Part shown: in pieces, positions 49,897 to 62,560 of the stretch
How positions within the stretch are numbered: position 1 is the first letter of the stretch
How the letters are laid out: each line of letters begins with the position of its first letter
Assembly: GCF_009727055.1 (NCBI RefSeq)
Contig: NC_052358.1
Span: 42,087,337-42,151,336, forward strand
Reading direction: 5' to 3'
Source of the DNA: Benincasa hispida
Lineage: Eukaryota; Streptophyta; Magnoliopsida; Cucurbitales; Cucurbitaceae
DNA length: 64,000 bases
The notes under the pieces: model-generated
Database searches by the model: none
Told to the model about the DNA's origin: nothing
Seen by the model: only the letters and a program-made list of their open reading frames with translations
Made by a program: the position numbers and the translations under genes

Positions 49897-51972
49897 TGAT
49901 GGCGAAAAATTAGAAGTCAATTTTACTCGACAACCAAAATTTCGTGGATGCGGTATGCGATGCATGTTCCTAAGATATGCATTGATAGTCATGCGTCGAT
50001 GGCCATAAGTTGGAATGATATTGTGTTAATGAATGTATGCGATGACCATGCATCCTGCCACAAGTTTTCTTGCGCTGGAACCAAGTATAATTCCAATGAA
50101 AGTTTCTCGGGTAATCCGAGGTCGAACACAGGGACTTGTAGTTATATGTTTGCGATGATGTGCATGCGGCGGTATAAATAAAAAAATGGAGGGGATGTTA
50201 CTAAGTTAATCCTACTCCTACTCCTATCTAACAGACAACGCAATGAGAATATGCATGAAAGGTAAAGATACAACAACACTTGACATGAGATAAATGTATG
50301 GGAAAATAGATAAAATGTGGAGATGATTTCATTGCAATACTTAAGAGTTACTGCAAGGACAACCTTAGTCAATGTAAACCATGCAATCATGCTACACACA
50401 CGTGAACCTAACTTTAGGACGTATGCGATGTATCGGGATATTGCCGAGAAGCCTATGCCTGCCTAGACCTCCATAACCAACTCACTAGCCCTCGCCACAT
50501 GAGCATGGCTGCCGCATAACCCCTTATCCTACTTCCTGGACGCATGCAAATCCAATCTGTAGGGTGCATACGCTGTGTGACGCAAACAGAGCTTATCTCT
50601 AAGATCCTCATTCTTGCCTATACGTTCCAATCCACTCTCTCGAGTCTTAGATTTGGGTTTTAGAATACTCTCTCAAGTATGCCTAAATGATGAATGATGT
50701 GCTCATAGAACAAGGTAATCGCACGAACTTGGTTGACCTAAGCTTATTCCTATCTCTACTGAACAATGCATACATTGCTTAAGGCGACCAACCACTTACC
50801 CTCTCGGGCAGTTGGTTGTTGCTGACTTTACTCATAGACAAGCAATGCGTTAGCCTATAGACAAGCGTTGCCACAACTTCACACTAAGCAAATAAGGTTA
50901 CTCACACACTCGCGCAATCCACACTTCTCGATAGGTTGCTACATGCATCATATCCCTAATCCACATGACTAAGTATGTAATACCCAAGCAATTTCACTAA
51001 GTGTTGCAATGAAAGTAAAAATGCTAAGCAAAGAGATGGAGATAGAATTGAAGGAATAGAGAAATGCACTGAAAACAGATTGTATTAATTTCTTAATTCA
51101 AAATGTCATACAATACAATATAGGAAAAGAAAGGAAAAAAAATGACCGGCTGGAAGCAAAACTTTGCTTCCAGCGGATGTGCGTCAAGGTTACCGGTGGT
51201 GCCATGGATGGGCGGAGGAGCTGACTCTCTTGAGATCTAGCTCCGATCGAAGGCTCGGAATGGATGAAGAGGTGAAAAAATCTCAGCCATCTTCTCACGC
51301 GTTTGTCTGGATCGCAGGGAAAATCCCTGGTTTGAGGGATAATCTTCGGATAACTTGAATTTCAGCTCGTCGGCTTCTATTTATAGAGCTTGGGTCGCCG
51401 ACAGCATTAATTAGACTTCTCTGAGTCTGACATTTGATGCGTTAGTCTTTTTCTAAACCTCTGCCACCAACGGCGTGGTAGGTGAAATGTCAACATAATC
51501 TTTTGGATTTTCTCGAGGTAGATGCGTTGATGCGTTCATTCCACCAACCTTGCGTTGACCAATTAGAATGCATTATCATATAGCTGCAATCATTCAATGG
51601 CCGCATTCGCTTAATACCGCAACTCTACATGATGACCGCAATCTCTTGACGAGCGTAACTCCCATGTGATGGACGCATATGGCTGATTACCGCAACATCC
51701 ATGTGTTGATCGATGTGTTTGCCTTTGTGATGGAGTGTTTCTCCACATGCGGTCGTCTATGCAGTGGTCCGGTTTCCGTGTTTGCATTCATTTCCTGCAT
51801 TAGCTACAAAAATAGAACATTGAACGCATAATTAACGCAAGATAACAGGTTAGCTGAGATTCGTTATGCTGATCGACGCAAACTCATATTCTCGTGAATT
51901 CCTATCATGATCGACGCATATTCTGCCTAATAACCTTCATAATTCTAAGTAAAAGGCCTAAGATGACATGCA
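49897..51972 (-). mobile_element. LTR-H copy 2 with perfect target-site duplication
   Basis: It runs TGATGGCG ... GACATGCA on the plus strand, 2076 bases, flanked by GTGGG at 49892-49896 and 51973-51977. Removing it and one GTGGG restores the integrase reading FWWDAF. A TATA box lies on the minus strand at 51378-51385 and 'ccgaggtcgaacacaggga' at about 50117-50135. ATGCG words recur throughout. No element body is present, so it is a solo LTR. Confidence 0.9.
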
Positions 51973-53352
51973 GTGGGATGCCTTTATTACTTCTACCTTT
52001 ATAATAAATGTCTTACCATCCACTGTATTATAAGGAAAATCCCCAATGAAGGTGTTAATAAAAAAAAATTAAAATTTTCTAATCTACAAACATTCAGGTG
52101 TGCTTGTTATCCTTGACTAAGACAATTTAATTCACAAAAATTCCAATTAAAATCTGAAAATAGTGTGTATTTGGGCCCTAGCCCAATTCCTAAAGGGCAT
52201 AAATGTTTCAGCACCTCAGGTAAATTATATATTTCCCGTCATGTAAACTTTGATGAATTTAATTTTACCTTTGCAATAGGTTTTGGCCCACAAAAGGAGG
52301 AAAACTCTCAGCCCAACCCAAAAATACCTACCTGGTTACCAAGCCGACATTAGGATCTATCCCACACCATCCACAACCCATCTCTATCTCCCAACTCATC
52401 TACATCTCCACGAATATCTAGCCCTCCAGTAACCCACACAAGATCCCTCCCATTTAGACCAACCCATGCTCTGTCCCCACCTCCAAGCTCATGTCTAGGC
52501 CCATCATCACCTTTGGCCTCCCCTCCCACTAATCATTCTAGCCCACGTTTACCACTGATGTCCCTCATGTATTCCTTGCCTTACCCTACTTCTCCTTACG
52601 TGTCTTCTCCCACCTCTCCTAATAGATCTCCTTCCCATGCTTCTCCTATTTTCTCGTATGGATCACATAACCCCATTTTCACGTTTCCACCACCACCTCT
52701 TCCCAGCTACCCTATGATTACTAGATCCAAAGCGAGTATTTTCAAATCTAAGGTGTGGCTCTCTAGCTCTATGCCTGATTAGAAGTAAATGAGCCCCATC
52801 GTGTCAATGATGCCCTTATTGTTCCTAAATGAAAGGCTACGATGGATTCCAAATACCAAGCCATCCTCTGAAATCAAACGTGGGTTCTCGTCCCTCCATT
52901 GCCTAAACTCAACGTTATTGGTTGCAAATGGGTATCTTGCATTAAGCGCAACTTTGATGGCTTTGTTCAGTGACACAAGGCTCGTTTAGTAGCTAAGGGC
53001 TTCCATCAGAATCTCAATGTTGATTTTTTTGAGACCTTCAGTTCGGTTGTGAAGACCTCTATGATTTAAGTTATTTATCCCTTGTCGTATTATAGAATTT
53101 GACTCTTTAACAACTCGATTTTACCAATGCCTTTCTAAATGGGAATCTTGAAGAAGAAGTCTGCGTGGTTTAACCTCCCAAGTATGTTGAGAAGCTTTTC
53201 CTCACCATGTCTATAAATTAAGAAAAGCTCTGTACGACCTAAAATAGGTTCCTCGGGCGTAGAGTAATATGCTAAAATCTACGTCACTTGAGTGAGGCTT
53301 TATTAATAGTAAATCTGATCCCTTTTTATTTATTTACCACCAACACGCTAAG
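51973..53352 (+). pseudogene. Copia element G part 3: integrase end, linker, reverse transcriptase start
   Basis: It continues DAFITSTFIINVLPSTVL, GKSPMKVL, a frame change, SVYLGPSPIPKGHKCF, and SGKLYISRHVNFDEFNF. A long Ser/Pro-rich linker ends at MITRSKASIFKSKVW. The RT N-terminus follows with WVSCIKRNFDGF-like and ARLVAKGFHQNLNVDFFETFSSVV in broken frames. Stops are frequent beyond 53060. The linker-MITRSK layout is shared with element D. It is cut at 53352 by LTR-B copy 7. Confidence 0.8.
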
Positions 53353-55185
53353 TATTGGGTTTTAAGCCCTAAAACTCACCGTTTGTAAAAAAAAAAAAAA
53401 ATGAAAATTTTCTATAATCAATATACTTATTACTGATTTCATAAATTGTATGAAAGTCTAAATCCAATAAACTAAGACCCATGACTATTGTATGAGTACT
53501 TGAACTTTATGTGGAGACATAAGAGTGGATCAGGTTCGAGTAAATAGTCAAAATTATCTATGGTACATGAATAAGGTTAGGTACCTTATTTTGGTAACAC
53601 CATTGGATGCGGCCTACTCAGTAGTTGTTACAAATAGTTATAAAGTGCTACATACGATGTGATCCTAATTCGTACATATTATGACATGAGGAGTGGGGGG
53701 TCCTATTAATGAGTTTGCATAAGATCGGACCAAGAAATAAGTTACTCTTACTTTATAACGTTGTTTACTGTATAAGACTGACTATTTCACCTAGATAACC
53801 TAGGTAACTCGATCTTAATCTTGAGCTAACTATGAACTCCTATTATTTTGGGATTGCCCTTAGATTTACATAGGTGAGGGTTGGCTCAACACGCTTGCTC
53901 AATAAGACTCCCATTTTAGGGGTAAGACCAAATAGATAGCTAGGGAAATAGAATGCAAAACGAAGTTCACGCCTACCCGATTTAGGGATAGGAGAAAGGT
54001 TGTTCTCTCAAGTACTAAATCTAGGTCTTGAACAAGGGGCCCCACCCTCTCACTGGGATGAGAGAGTTTGGTTTAGTGATTGGATCACAAACCAGTTGCT
54101 CATTAGAGGATCAGTAGGAACTTGAGGAATAAGATGTAATCTCGAAGGTAAAATAGATATTTGACCTAGCTGTTATTACGAACAACCTATGAAGGGTCGA
54201 CTTACTGGTTATGGTTAAATCATATGGACATAATATATCTACAGTGAGAGAAGTGCAACTATGGGCTTTAGTGGAGTAACCCATTAGTTTAGCCAATTAA
54301 TCTCGGATCGTTGGAGCCCATGATCTGTAGGTCTGCGAGGTCCCCCTACTAGCTCATAACAGACTATCTCTAAAATAGCGTGATAAGTTAACTTGAATAA
54401 TTCAAATTAGAATTAAGGGAATTAGTAATTATATGGGATATAATTACTTGTATAATTTGAGAATTAAACGGTATAGGAGAATTTATATTTAAATATGATT
54501 TCAATATATAAAGATGGATATATGTAAAAACTAATTTAATATTTGATATTAAATTAATTAAGTTTTATTTAAATTAATTTATGAAATTAATTTTATTTTT
54601 CAGTTTTGAAATCAAAATGAATTTTAAAATCAAGTTTTGATTTTTGAGATAAAATTTAAAAATAGAAAAACAAAACACAAAATGGAAAAAATCGATTTTC
54701 CATTATCCATCACCTTATTTGCTCACACAAATAGCATTCATCTATGCCTTGTTTTACTCCAAGCATGAACTGCAACTCATGCAAATTTCTCCCTTGTATG
54801 TTGATCTGCAATATAATGAAGAGTTTGGAGTGAAATTCGGGCACACAATCAAGAGAGAATTTTAAAGAAAAATCGGGTTGAAGAAAGGGTTCTTCAACAA
54901 GATTGTTGTCGTGAACTTTCTCTTTCATCCCTTGATTCAAGCTTGTTTTGAATCCCACAACTCAATCTAGAGTACAAGAGAATAGTAAGGAAGATCTTGA
55001 GGTGGTCTTCAACAACATTTGGAGAAGTTTGCAGTTGGAGAACAAGCTTTGAAGAAGTTCTACAAGAGGTATATCTTGAAACTCACTTGTTTTCTGTAAG
55101 AGCATGCTTTATATTTTGCCAAAATTAGTGAATTAGAGTGCTTAAATGATCCTTGTGCTTCCGCTGTTGCTGATATAATCCTACA
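53353..55185 (+). mobile_element. Solo LTR-B copy 7 with perfect target-site duplication
   Basis: It starts TATTGGGTTTTAAGCCC and ends ATAATCCTACA, 1833 bases, flanked by CTAAG at 53348-53352 and 55186-55190. Removing it and one CTAAG joins the RT reading QHAK to LVLLLVYVDDIVVIG. A poly-A run of about 17 bases lies near its start (53385-53401). No coding sequence is inside. Confidence 0.92.
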
Positions 55186-56103
55186 CTAAGCTCGTCCTTC
55201 TTCTGGTCTATGTTGATGATATTGTCGTCATCGGGAATGTATCTTGCTTAATCTGTTGTTATTTTTTATCTTGCCAAGTGTTTTGCTCTCAAGGACCTCA
55301 TCGTTCTTGATTACTTCCTTGAAATTCAAGTATCTTATCTACTAGATGACATTCACCTTAATCAATATAAGTATATTATTTACTTTAGAAACTCAATCTC
55401 ACATCTCTAAAACCAACTCCTAGTCCATCTGTTCTGGGCAAAATTTTCTCTATAACTGATGGTTCCCCGATGGTCGATCCATTCCTATATCGAAATACTA
55501 TTGGGGCCTTACAATATTTTATGAACATTAGTCTGAACATTTCTCACATTGTGAACCACCTCAGTTAGTTCATAAAATAATCGCCTCATGTTCACAGGCA
55601 AGGTGTAAAAAGGGTTCTTCGTTATCTCAGTGGTACCAAACACTTGGCCTTGTTGATTTCTCCATCTGACAATTTTCAAATCACTGCATCCTCTGATGTT
55701 GACTGGACATCTAATCACGATGATAGGCGATCTGTTGCTACCTATTGTGTCTTCCTTGGGAATGCTCTTGTGTCTCGATCATCTAAGAAGCAAACGGTTA
55801 TTGCTCCATCAAGCACTGAGTCTGAATATCGGGTTCTAACCCATGCCTCTGCTGAAATAAAAGGGCTCACTCAACTCTTAGAACAAATTGGTATATGTGA
55901 TCCTTCTAAATCTGTGCTCTGGTGCGATAGCATAAGTACTGGCTCCCTTGCCATGAATCCTGTTTTTCATGCCCATACGAAGCATATAGAAATTGATATC
56001 CACTTTGTTCGTGATCAGGTTCTTCAAGGCGCTCTTGAGGTTCATTATATTTCATACCCAATTTTCAATATGACTGTGCTTTTCCTTCTTTAATATTGCT
56101 AAA
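55186..56103 (+). pseudogene. Copia element G part 4: reverse transcriptase end and RNase H
   Basis: After YVDDIVVIG the RT is frameshifted, then NTIGALQYF is readable. An open stretch (55644-56093) gives RNase H: SSDVDWTSNHDDRRSVATYC, SKKQTVIAPSSTESEYRVL, VLWCDSISTGSLAMNP and HTKHIEIDIHFVRDQVLQGA. The three acidic residues (in SSDVDW, STESEY and CDS) are kept, so this domain is better preserved than the rest of the element. Confidence 0.88.
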
Positions 56104-56271
56104 TGTTATTTTTGTTTATTATTCTTTTATTCATTAAAGGCCTTGTGTTCCGGCCGTCCTAAATAGGCCCATTGCCTTTTTCTGCCCTAACTTTGTCTTT
56201 TAGGATTTCCTTGATTCTTGTATAAATTTATCCTGGACTATAATTGTAAAACATAGAAGAAATACACAACA
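56104..56271 (+). mobile_element. Likely 3' LTR of element G
   Basis: TGTTATTTTTGTTTATT to ...AAATACACAACA, 168 bases, follows the Pol stop by about 10 bases. It has a TATAAATTTATC core promoter-like word at 56221-56232. The length is similar to the short LTR proposed for element D. No 5' LTR is left to confirm it. Confidence 0.5.
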
Positions 56272-56700
56272 TCTTGAAATTGGGAGCATTGATCACACTT
56301 TGTATTTCCCAATGTTTTCTCTAGTCTTTATTTCTAAATTTCGTCTCGAAAGAAAAATTTTTGTGATTATAATAGTTTCATATAATACAATTTCATTCTA
56401 GTGAATCGTGATTGTTCTTTAATTAAGGAGTTTTTTACGTGAACTATTACGTATTTTTATTTTGTAGTCTTCTTCTAATTTTCCTGTTTTATTATTATTT
56501 TTTTACTTATTAATACGATAGAAGTTGGAGGCTTTGTCCCAACAATATCTCCCCTCACATAACAAAGCTTGAAATCCGAATCAGCAAGTATCTTGCACTT
56601 TTACTCTTTCTGGACAAATACATAAATATATATGTGGAGTAGTTCATCATAATTTAAGTATAGTAACAAAAGTGAAATGCTAACCCTAATTTTTTTCCCA
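56272..56700. other. Junction between element G and the third pectinesterase copy
   Basis: No gene is visible in the first 280 bases. From about 56550 the sequence follows the downstream flank of copy 2 (atatgtggagtagttcatcat, agtatagtaacaaaa). So the duplicated segment begins near 56550. Confidence 0.5.
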
Positions 56701-57372
56701 TTAAGATGAAGGAATCCATTCATTTCCTTGGAATAATTCTGAATAGAGTAACTAAAATCATACTCGCATGGATTTGGTTACTCCATCTAACTCGTTCTGA
56801 TGAATTCGATCCAATTCCAAAATTTTCAAACTCCCCATAATATAGTGTCTTCAAACCAAAATCTCCACTCCATGGCATCCGCCCAGACGACGAAACAAGA
56901 GATCACAATGTATTAAAACTGTCCTATAATACTCCTTCCATGACCACCCCAAGAAGGTCCTATGCACCTGAGGATTGACATAGTGTGATGACATGAACTC
57001 CTCGGTGCCATTCACGAGGCAGTTTTGGAACACAAACCCAGTCGACTGTGTAGGGTCGGTCCTACCGTGTGTAGTAATGGGGTTGTTGTCCTTGAGTCCA
57101 AGGTTGAGTTGGCGAGGACGAACTAGGATGTGAACATTTTTGGAAGATAGAGGCTGAGTTGCCAAGATGAAGTCCACATTGCCTAGGATTCAATAGGAGT
57201 TGTAGAATTGGCAGAGGGAGTGGGCATAGAGAGTCTTGATTGCCTATAAACTCACAGTTATATATGATTGAGAGATCACTATCTGATCTAAACGCCACAG
57301 CTTGGTGGCCATCAGGGTCTGCTGTGTTTTGAATGGTGAATCCACTAGCCATGAATCCATCCCCAAGAACTC
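56701..57372 (-). pseudogene. Pectinesterase pseudogene, exon 2 only (copy 3)
   Basis: This matches exon 2 of copy 2 from the acceptor to the stop (TAA, 56701-56703), but no exon 1 precedes it. Net length is 672 against 683 bases, with several indels. It reads [20 protein letters not shown], then QDTLY has become QDSLC and the frame shifts. DFIFG is split by a shift, and LGRPW has become LGWSW, so the active-site Arg is lost. The splice acceptor ttgcag has become ttgcaa. It cannot make a working enzyme. It is much closer to copy 2 than to copy 1. Confidence 0.92.
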
Positions 57373-58640
57373 TTGCAATTTCCTATCCGTTATGGACTTC
57401 AAAATGTAGGTTTACATGGTTCCATGATACTTATTTTCTTCACCTCATTTCATTTTAAAATATTATTATTTTAGACTAACGAATGTTCTTGATAGGGTCT
57501 CTACACTTTAACTTGTAATAATTCCATCCATATAATCTTAAATTTACAAAAATTCATTCCCTATACTCTAGTACATAAATATTTAGTCGATGTACTTTAA
57601 AATCTATAACAGTTAATCTTTATAAAGAATAGTTTATAAATACATTTATCTCTAATTTTTATGTACGTAAGAAAGTCAATTAAATCTTAATTTTTTTATA
57701 GGAATAAATTGTTATAAATTTTAAAGTATATAAACTAAATTGTTATATACTAAAGTCCAAATTGTTATTGAAAAAAAAAATCAAGAACCAAAGTAAATTT
57801 TTAAAAAATGCCTAAAAATTGTAAAGCACAAAGGTATATACTAAAATCTATATATTTATTGAATTCAACAAGATTTGACTACAGATAATAATTCTTACAT
57901 GGTAACCCGATTTTACGATTTTGTTGCAAAATCTTCCTTTTCAGTTAAAGTTTTAAGTAGAAGATGAGTAGCTATGAGGGAAAAAAAAAAAAGTAGTGAG
58001 TTGTTTGTTTTTTTTTTATCTTCGTTTTATTGAATAATATTAAGGTATTCATAGTTGATTTGAAGCATTTTTAGATTCAATCTTGTTGCTCGGATTATAA
58101 ATTTACTCAACTCATATAATTCTTATTAAATAATAAATTGAACTCAACCCAACAATAAAATATATAGATTAGAATGCTTCAAGTTATTTGAGTCATTTAT
58201 TTAAAATTTTATTCTAAAAATAAGCAGAATTTAATAAGGAAAAAATTTATTTAGTTATTTTATTGAATTATGACTATAATTCAATCTCAAATTATGTTAG
58301 GAATAAAATTTAAGATATATATATATATATATAGTGTATTATAAGTAAAACAAATACTTTTTAAATTAATAATAAATTTGAGTTGGGTTGATTATTTTAG
58401 TGAATGACCAATCCAACTCACAAAATTTTTATTTATTGGAATCTAACATAATCTAAATGAGTTTATAATCTAATCCAAATCATACGGTTGAATTAGGTTG
58501 ATCGGACTTTTCGTAATACAAGACTCAGCTTAATTAATTCTTTGTCTTTTTTTTTTTTTTTTTTTTTTTTTTGAAAATCAATTCTCCCATTTGCTGCTTC
58601 TTTTTTAAAAAAGAGAAAATATTTTTAATCTAAAAAATTT
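57373..58640 (-). pseudogene. Remnant of the pectinesterase intron (copy 3)
   Basis: Blocks shared with the copy 2 intron include gtttacatggtt, cttattttcttcacctc, gttgcaaaatcttcc, tagctatgaggg and gactcagcttaatt. Expansions (T tract at about 58545-58572, TA repeat near 58317-58333) and AT-rich fill separate them. The similarity stops near 58640, before the place where exon 1 would begin. Confidence 0.65.
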
Positions 58641-58935
58641 TGAGCATAATATCAAAATGTTACATTTTCATTTAAATATTTAAATTTAATTTTCATTAAT
58701 ACTATTTCCAAATATTACAATTTTATTTTGAATTTTCAATTTCATTTCTATTTAGTCTCTAAAATTTCAAAGTTTTCATTTTTACTCGCTGATTTTCACT
58801 TTAATTCGTAATCTTAACTTTCTAATTAACTAAAAATAACTATGATAGAGATTTTATAACTAAAAACTAATTTAATTATAATTTGTTTAATTCAAAAGTT
58901 AAGTTAATTCAATATTGTTTATAAATGAATATCTA

Positions 58936-59012
58936 ATTTCAGAGGAAGAGAGAGAGAGACGGTGACGTGTTACGGCGGCGGCGGGGAAAATGGAGGATGG
59001 CAGTGGCGATTT
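58936..59012 (-). pseudogene. Orphan promoter piece of pectinesterase copy 3
   Basis: The block atttcagaggaagagagag ... ttacggcggcggcggggaaa ... atggaggatggcagtggcg is nearly identical to 42669-42750, upstream of copy 2. The G-box CACGTG is GACGTG here. Exon 1, the TATA-like box and the signal-peptide start are missing between this block and the intron remnant. About 300 bases of AT-rich DNA occupy the gap. Confidence 0.88.
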
Positions 59013-61900
59013 TAGTTCTTTAAGTTGTATGGACTGACGTCACCAACACAGGTGATTGCTATTAATGTGACTTTATTATTTTATTTTGTCCTCATACAAA
59101 CTCTATTATTATTATTAATACTTCTTTCAAAAAAATAAAAAAAAATGATTATTATTAATTATTTTCATATGTACCATTACATGTAATGGAGGCAGTTCAT
59201 TTAATATATTATATATTATAAAAATTATAAACTTAGTAATAGTTTTTTGGAATCTACACATATAGCAAAGTAGATTAGATCTGATTTCTACTTTTATTAT
59301 TCTAATATTACCTTTTTTTTGGTATATTAGTATATATATTTATATTTGGTATATTTATCAATGGACCTATTTTATATTTAATAGATTGGTCAGTTTTGGA
59401 ATTGATACACTAAACTTACTATTTATTATATCAAAATTATTAGTCAACAAGTGATCATAAGTTTTTATTTTTCATTGACTTAATTTAAATCTTTATTCGT
59501 TTGTTTCAAAATTACTATTTTTATTACAACATCAACTTATAATAATTCAATTTATCGGGTTAGTAAACATTTTGATTGTACATTAGTAAGCTATTGATAC
59601 ATTAATTTTACAATTAAAATTAAATTTTGGGACAATTACAACTCTAATAAAAAAAAAATTAAAAATTGGAAGCATATCCCTAGGTTTTTTTTTTTTTTGC
59701 AAACATGTCAAAAAATTTCCGCATAAAAATTTGATTGTTATCTAATTTCTATATGATTGTTATGTGATTGTTAATTCTGATTTTATGTGATTGTCACATC
59801 TACAATTATAAAAAAGTTGAAGTCATGGATTTGGTTTCTTAAAATGTATTTGACATATAATGCAATTTTTCTTAAATTTTGAACAAGTGATTATCTATTG
59901 CTAATATACTAAAACAAATGTGTTCTTAAGAAAATTGATATACTAATGATGCACTAATGATATATGATGCGTTCAAATGCACACGTCAAATAATAATATT
60001 GTAAATGACCCAATGAAACTCAATCTAATTTTATGTAGGACCCAAGCTTTGATAATGATTTTTTTTTTCTAAATTAAAAAAAAGCAATAAATTAATTGAC
60101 TTGGAAAAGATACTTTAGCTAAGAATGCTATAGGATATCGACTTCATTCATTAGAATTGTGGAATCAACAAATAAATGTACCAATTAATTCATTGACACC
60201 CTTTTTAACATATAATCATTAACTCAATGTCTTCCAATTAATCATGCACAACATTAACACCTTTTCATGACTAACATTTATTATTTTCCTCTCACACATA
60301 ATTCAACAACAGGCTAATATGCAAATGCAAACCTAAAATCCTCTCGCGAGTAAGATTATAAACCACACAATAGTTAAATAGTGATCAAGCATTCAACAGA
60401 TTAATCACACACATATTAGAAAATCAATTATATTAATCAATCTAGCTAACCAATGATATTAACCCAATTTAACTATTCAATGATAATCATCTACAATCAT
60501 AACAACTTCATCTACACCCAAAAACTCGATAATACTAGTCATTCATGACAATGAAATACATCAAAGGTCATGTTGTACAAAATTCTCAAAGGAAATAATT
60601 AAAGAGAAGAAGGAAAATTATCCATTGTTCGTTCCACTGCCAACACTACATCAGACGTCAAGCTCTCTGATCCATCCCAGCATCCACCCTTTGGAACTCC
60701 TTTGTACATACCTCTCTTAGCCTCAACAAAACTCCCAAAATCGAACTTCCTAAGACCCTAAATTGCTCTTTTAATATTAAAATTTGGGGATGCATCATGA
60801 CGCTACTTAGCATGGGCCTCAACACCCTACAACCTTGAGTAACATTGTGTGCAATATATTTGGAGTGTTGAAATTCTACGGATATAGCATTGCAATATTG
60901 TCCTGTTTGGTGCTCTCAAGTTTAAAGTGTTGCAACGCCTATTAGACAACTTTTTCTTCATCTTTGTCTCTCTTCATGCCTTAGGTCAACTTTGACCTCC
61001 CCAATGCTCAGTTTCTACAAGGTCAACAAATAAAAACATCAATGAATAAATTTATTGAACAAAATTAAACAAAATTCTAAGCCCAAAAAAGTACTTTTTA
61101 AATTTTTTTCAATATACTTCAAAATCTTTTTAATGACTGCTAATATACTAATGATGCATCGCTATTAAATTAAATGAATTTCACATGAGTGTTTTGATAA
61201 ACTACCGATACACTAAATTAATACTTAATATTGCATTCTGAACAAATGATTGTATAGTATTAATACACTAATGATATACTTAAAATACATTTTGAATTAG
61301 TAATAATATAAACTTGAAATACTAATGTTATACTCTATGTGTATATCATTTTGAAATGATATATTTCATATTCGATTTATTAACAACAATACTAATTTAT
61401 TTTCTCTCTTTCAATATGGTATAACATTATAACAATCTACTCATATATGAAATATAAAGTATTTTCACTCTACCATTGATATACCAAATTAAATGCATCT
61501 ATTAAAGTCGTATCAAATTTTCAAAATAGAACACATTAATTGATATATTTTATATTTGTTATATTAGTTGACACAATAATTAATGCAATTAAGATATATA
61601 ATCAAAATCAGATAAAAAGTTGAAAACATGAGTAAATTAATGCCAAGACCTAAATCTGACAATCGAAATCCAACTATTCGGATGGAAACAACTTCCTTTC
61701 CAAATGAAACGAAAAAAAATACTTCCATCATGATACAATTATAATCTTAGGATATCATTTGCATAAACTAAATAAATAAGTAGACTGAGATACAAAAAAT
61801 AAATTATATTAATTGACTGATATACCAAATAAAAAGTATATCAAATCCAATTCTATAAATAAATGTACGTAAAATTGTAACATTAAAAAAACAAAATTAA

Positions 61901-61935
<35 letters not shown>

Positions 61936-62560
61936 CTGGAATCTTAGAAAACCATTGCTAGAATTGCAAATACTCATATATCTTTTGTTATTCATTACAA
62001 TTTCTCTATATCATTATAATAGTATACATGTGATTTTATTAAATTATAGAAAATAGTTTTGAATGAAGGAATATCTATCACACGGTGTATACTTGTCACA
62101 CTCAATGTCACAACAAAAAGAAGAACAATCAGTAAAACAATAAATAAGAAATTCAAACAGACAGGACACAAGGTTTGGTAACTTAGTTCAACGATAAACT
62201 ACCTACTTCTAGGGGCAATGTGCTTGGGAAAGATAATTTCACTAATATGAAAAAGTCAAACATTTAAAACGTTGTACTTATTAGTAAAGTAATGAATCCT
62301 ATAGTGACACACGTAGAGACTAATTTGTCATTGATCACTTACACGCACCCTAAATGTGAGATTTTCTTTCAATCAATATTAGAAAGTTTATCACTTAAGC
62401 TCCCTCTAAGTGTGAGATTCCCTTCTTAATGTATCTTAGACTCCTCATAAGTGTGAGACTTCTTAAATTGTACAATGAAAGAAGAAAAATTAATTAATTC
62501 CATAAATGACAAACCCCACAATGGAAACAAACACACATAGAAATGATTAAGCAAACTATT
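59013..62560. other. AT-rich intergenic DNA
   Basis: I see no gene. There is a (TA)n run at 61905-61931. At about 60585-61035 a patch of higher G+C carries two gypsy-LTR-like words (agcattgcaatatt at 60886 and agtgttgcaacgcc at 60926) and may be an old LTR fragment. The segment 62090-62520 has repeated 'gtgtgagactt/gtgagattc' phrases and reads like a decayed retroelement, but I cannot assign it. Confidence 0.4.
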
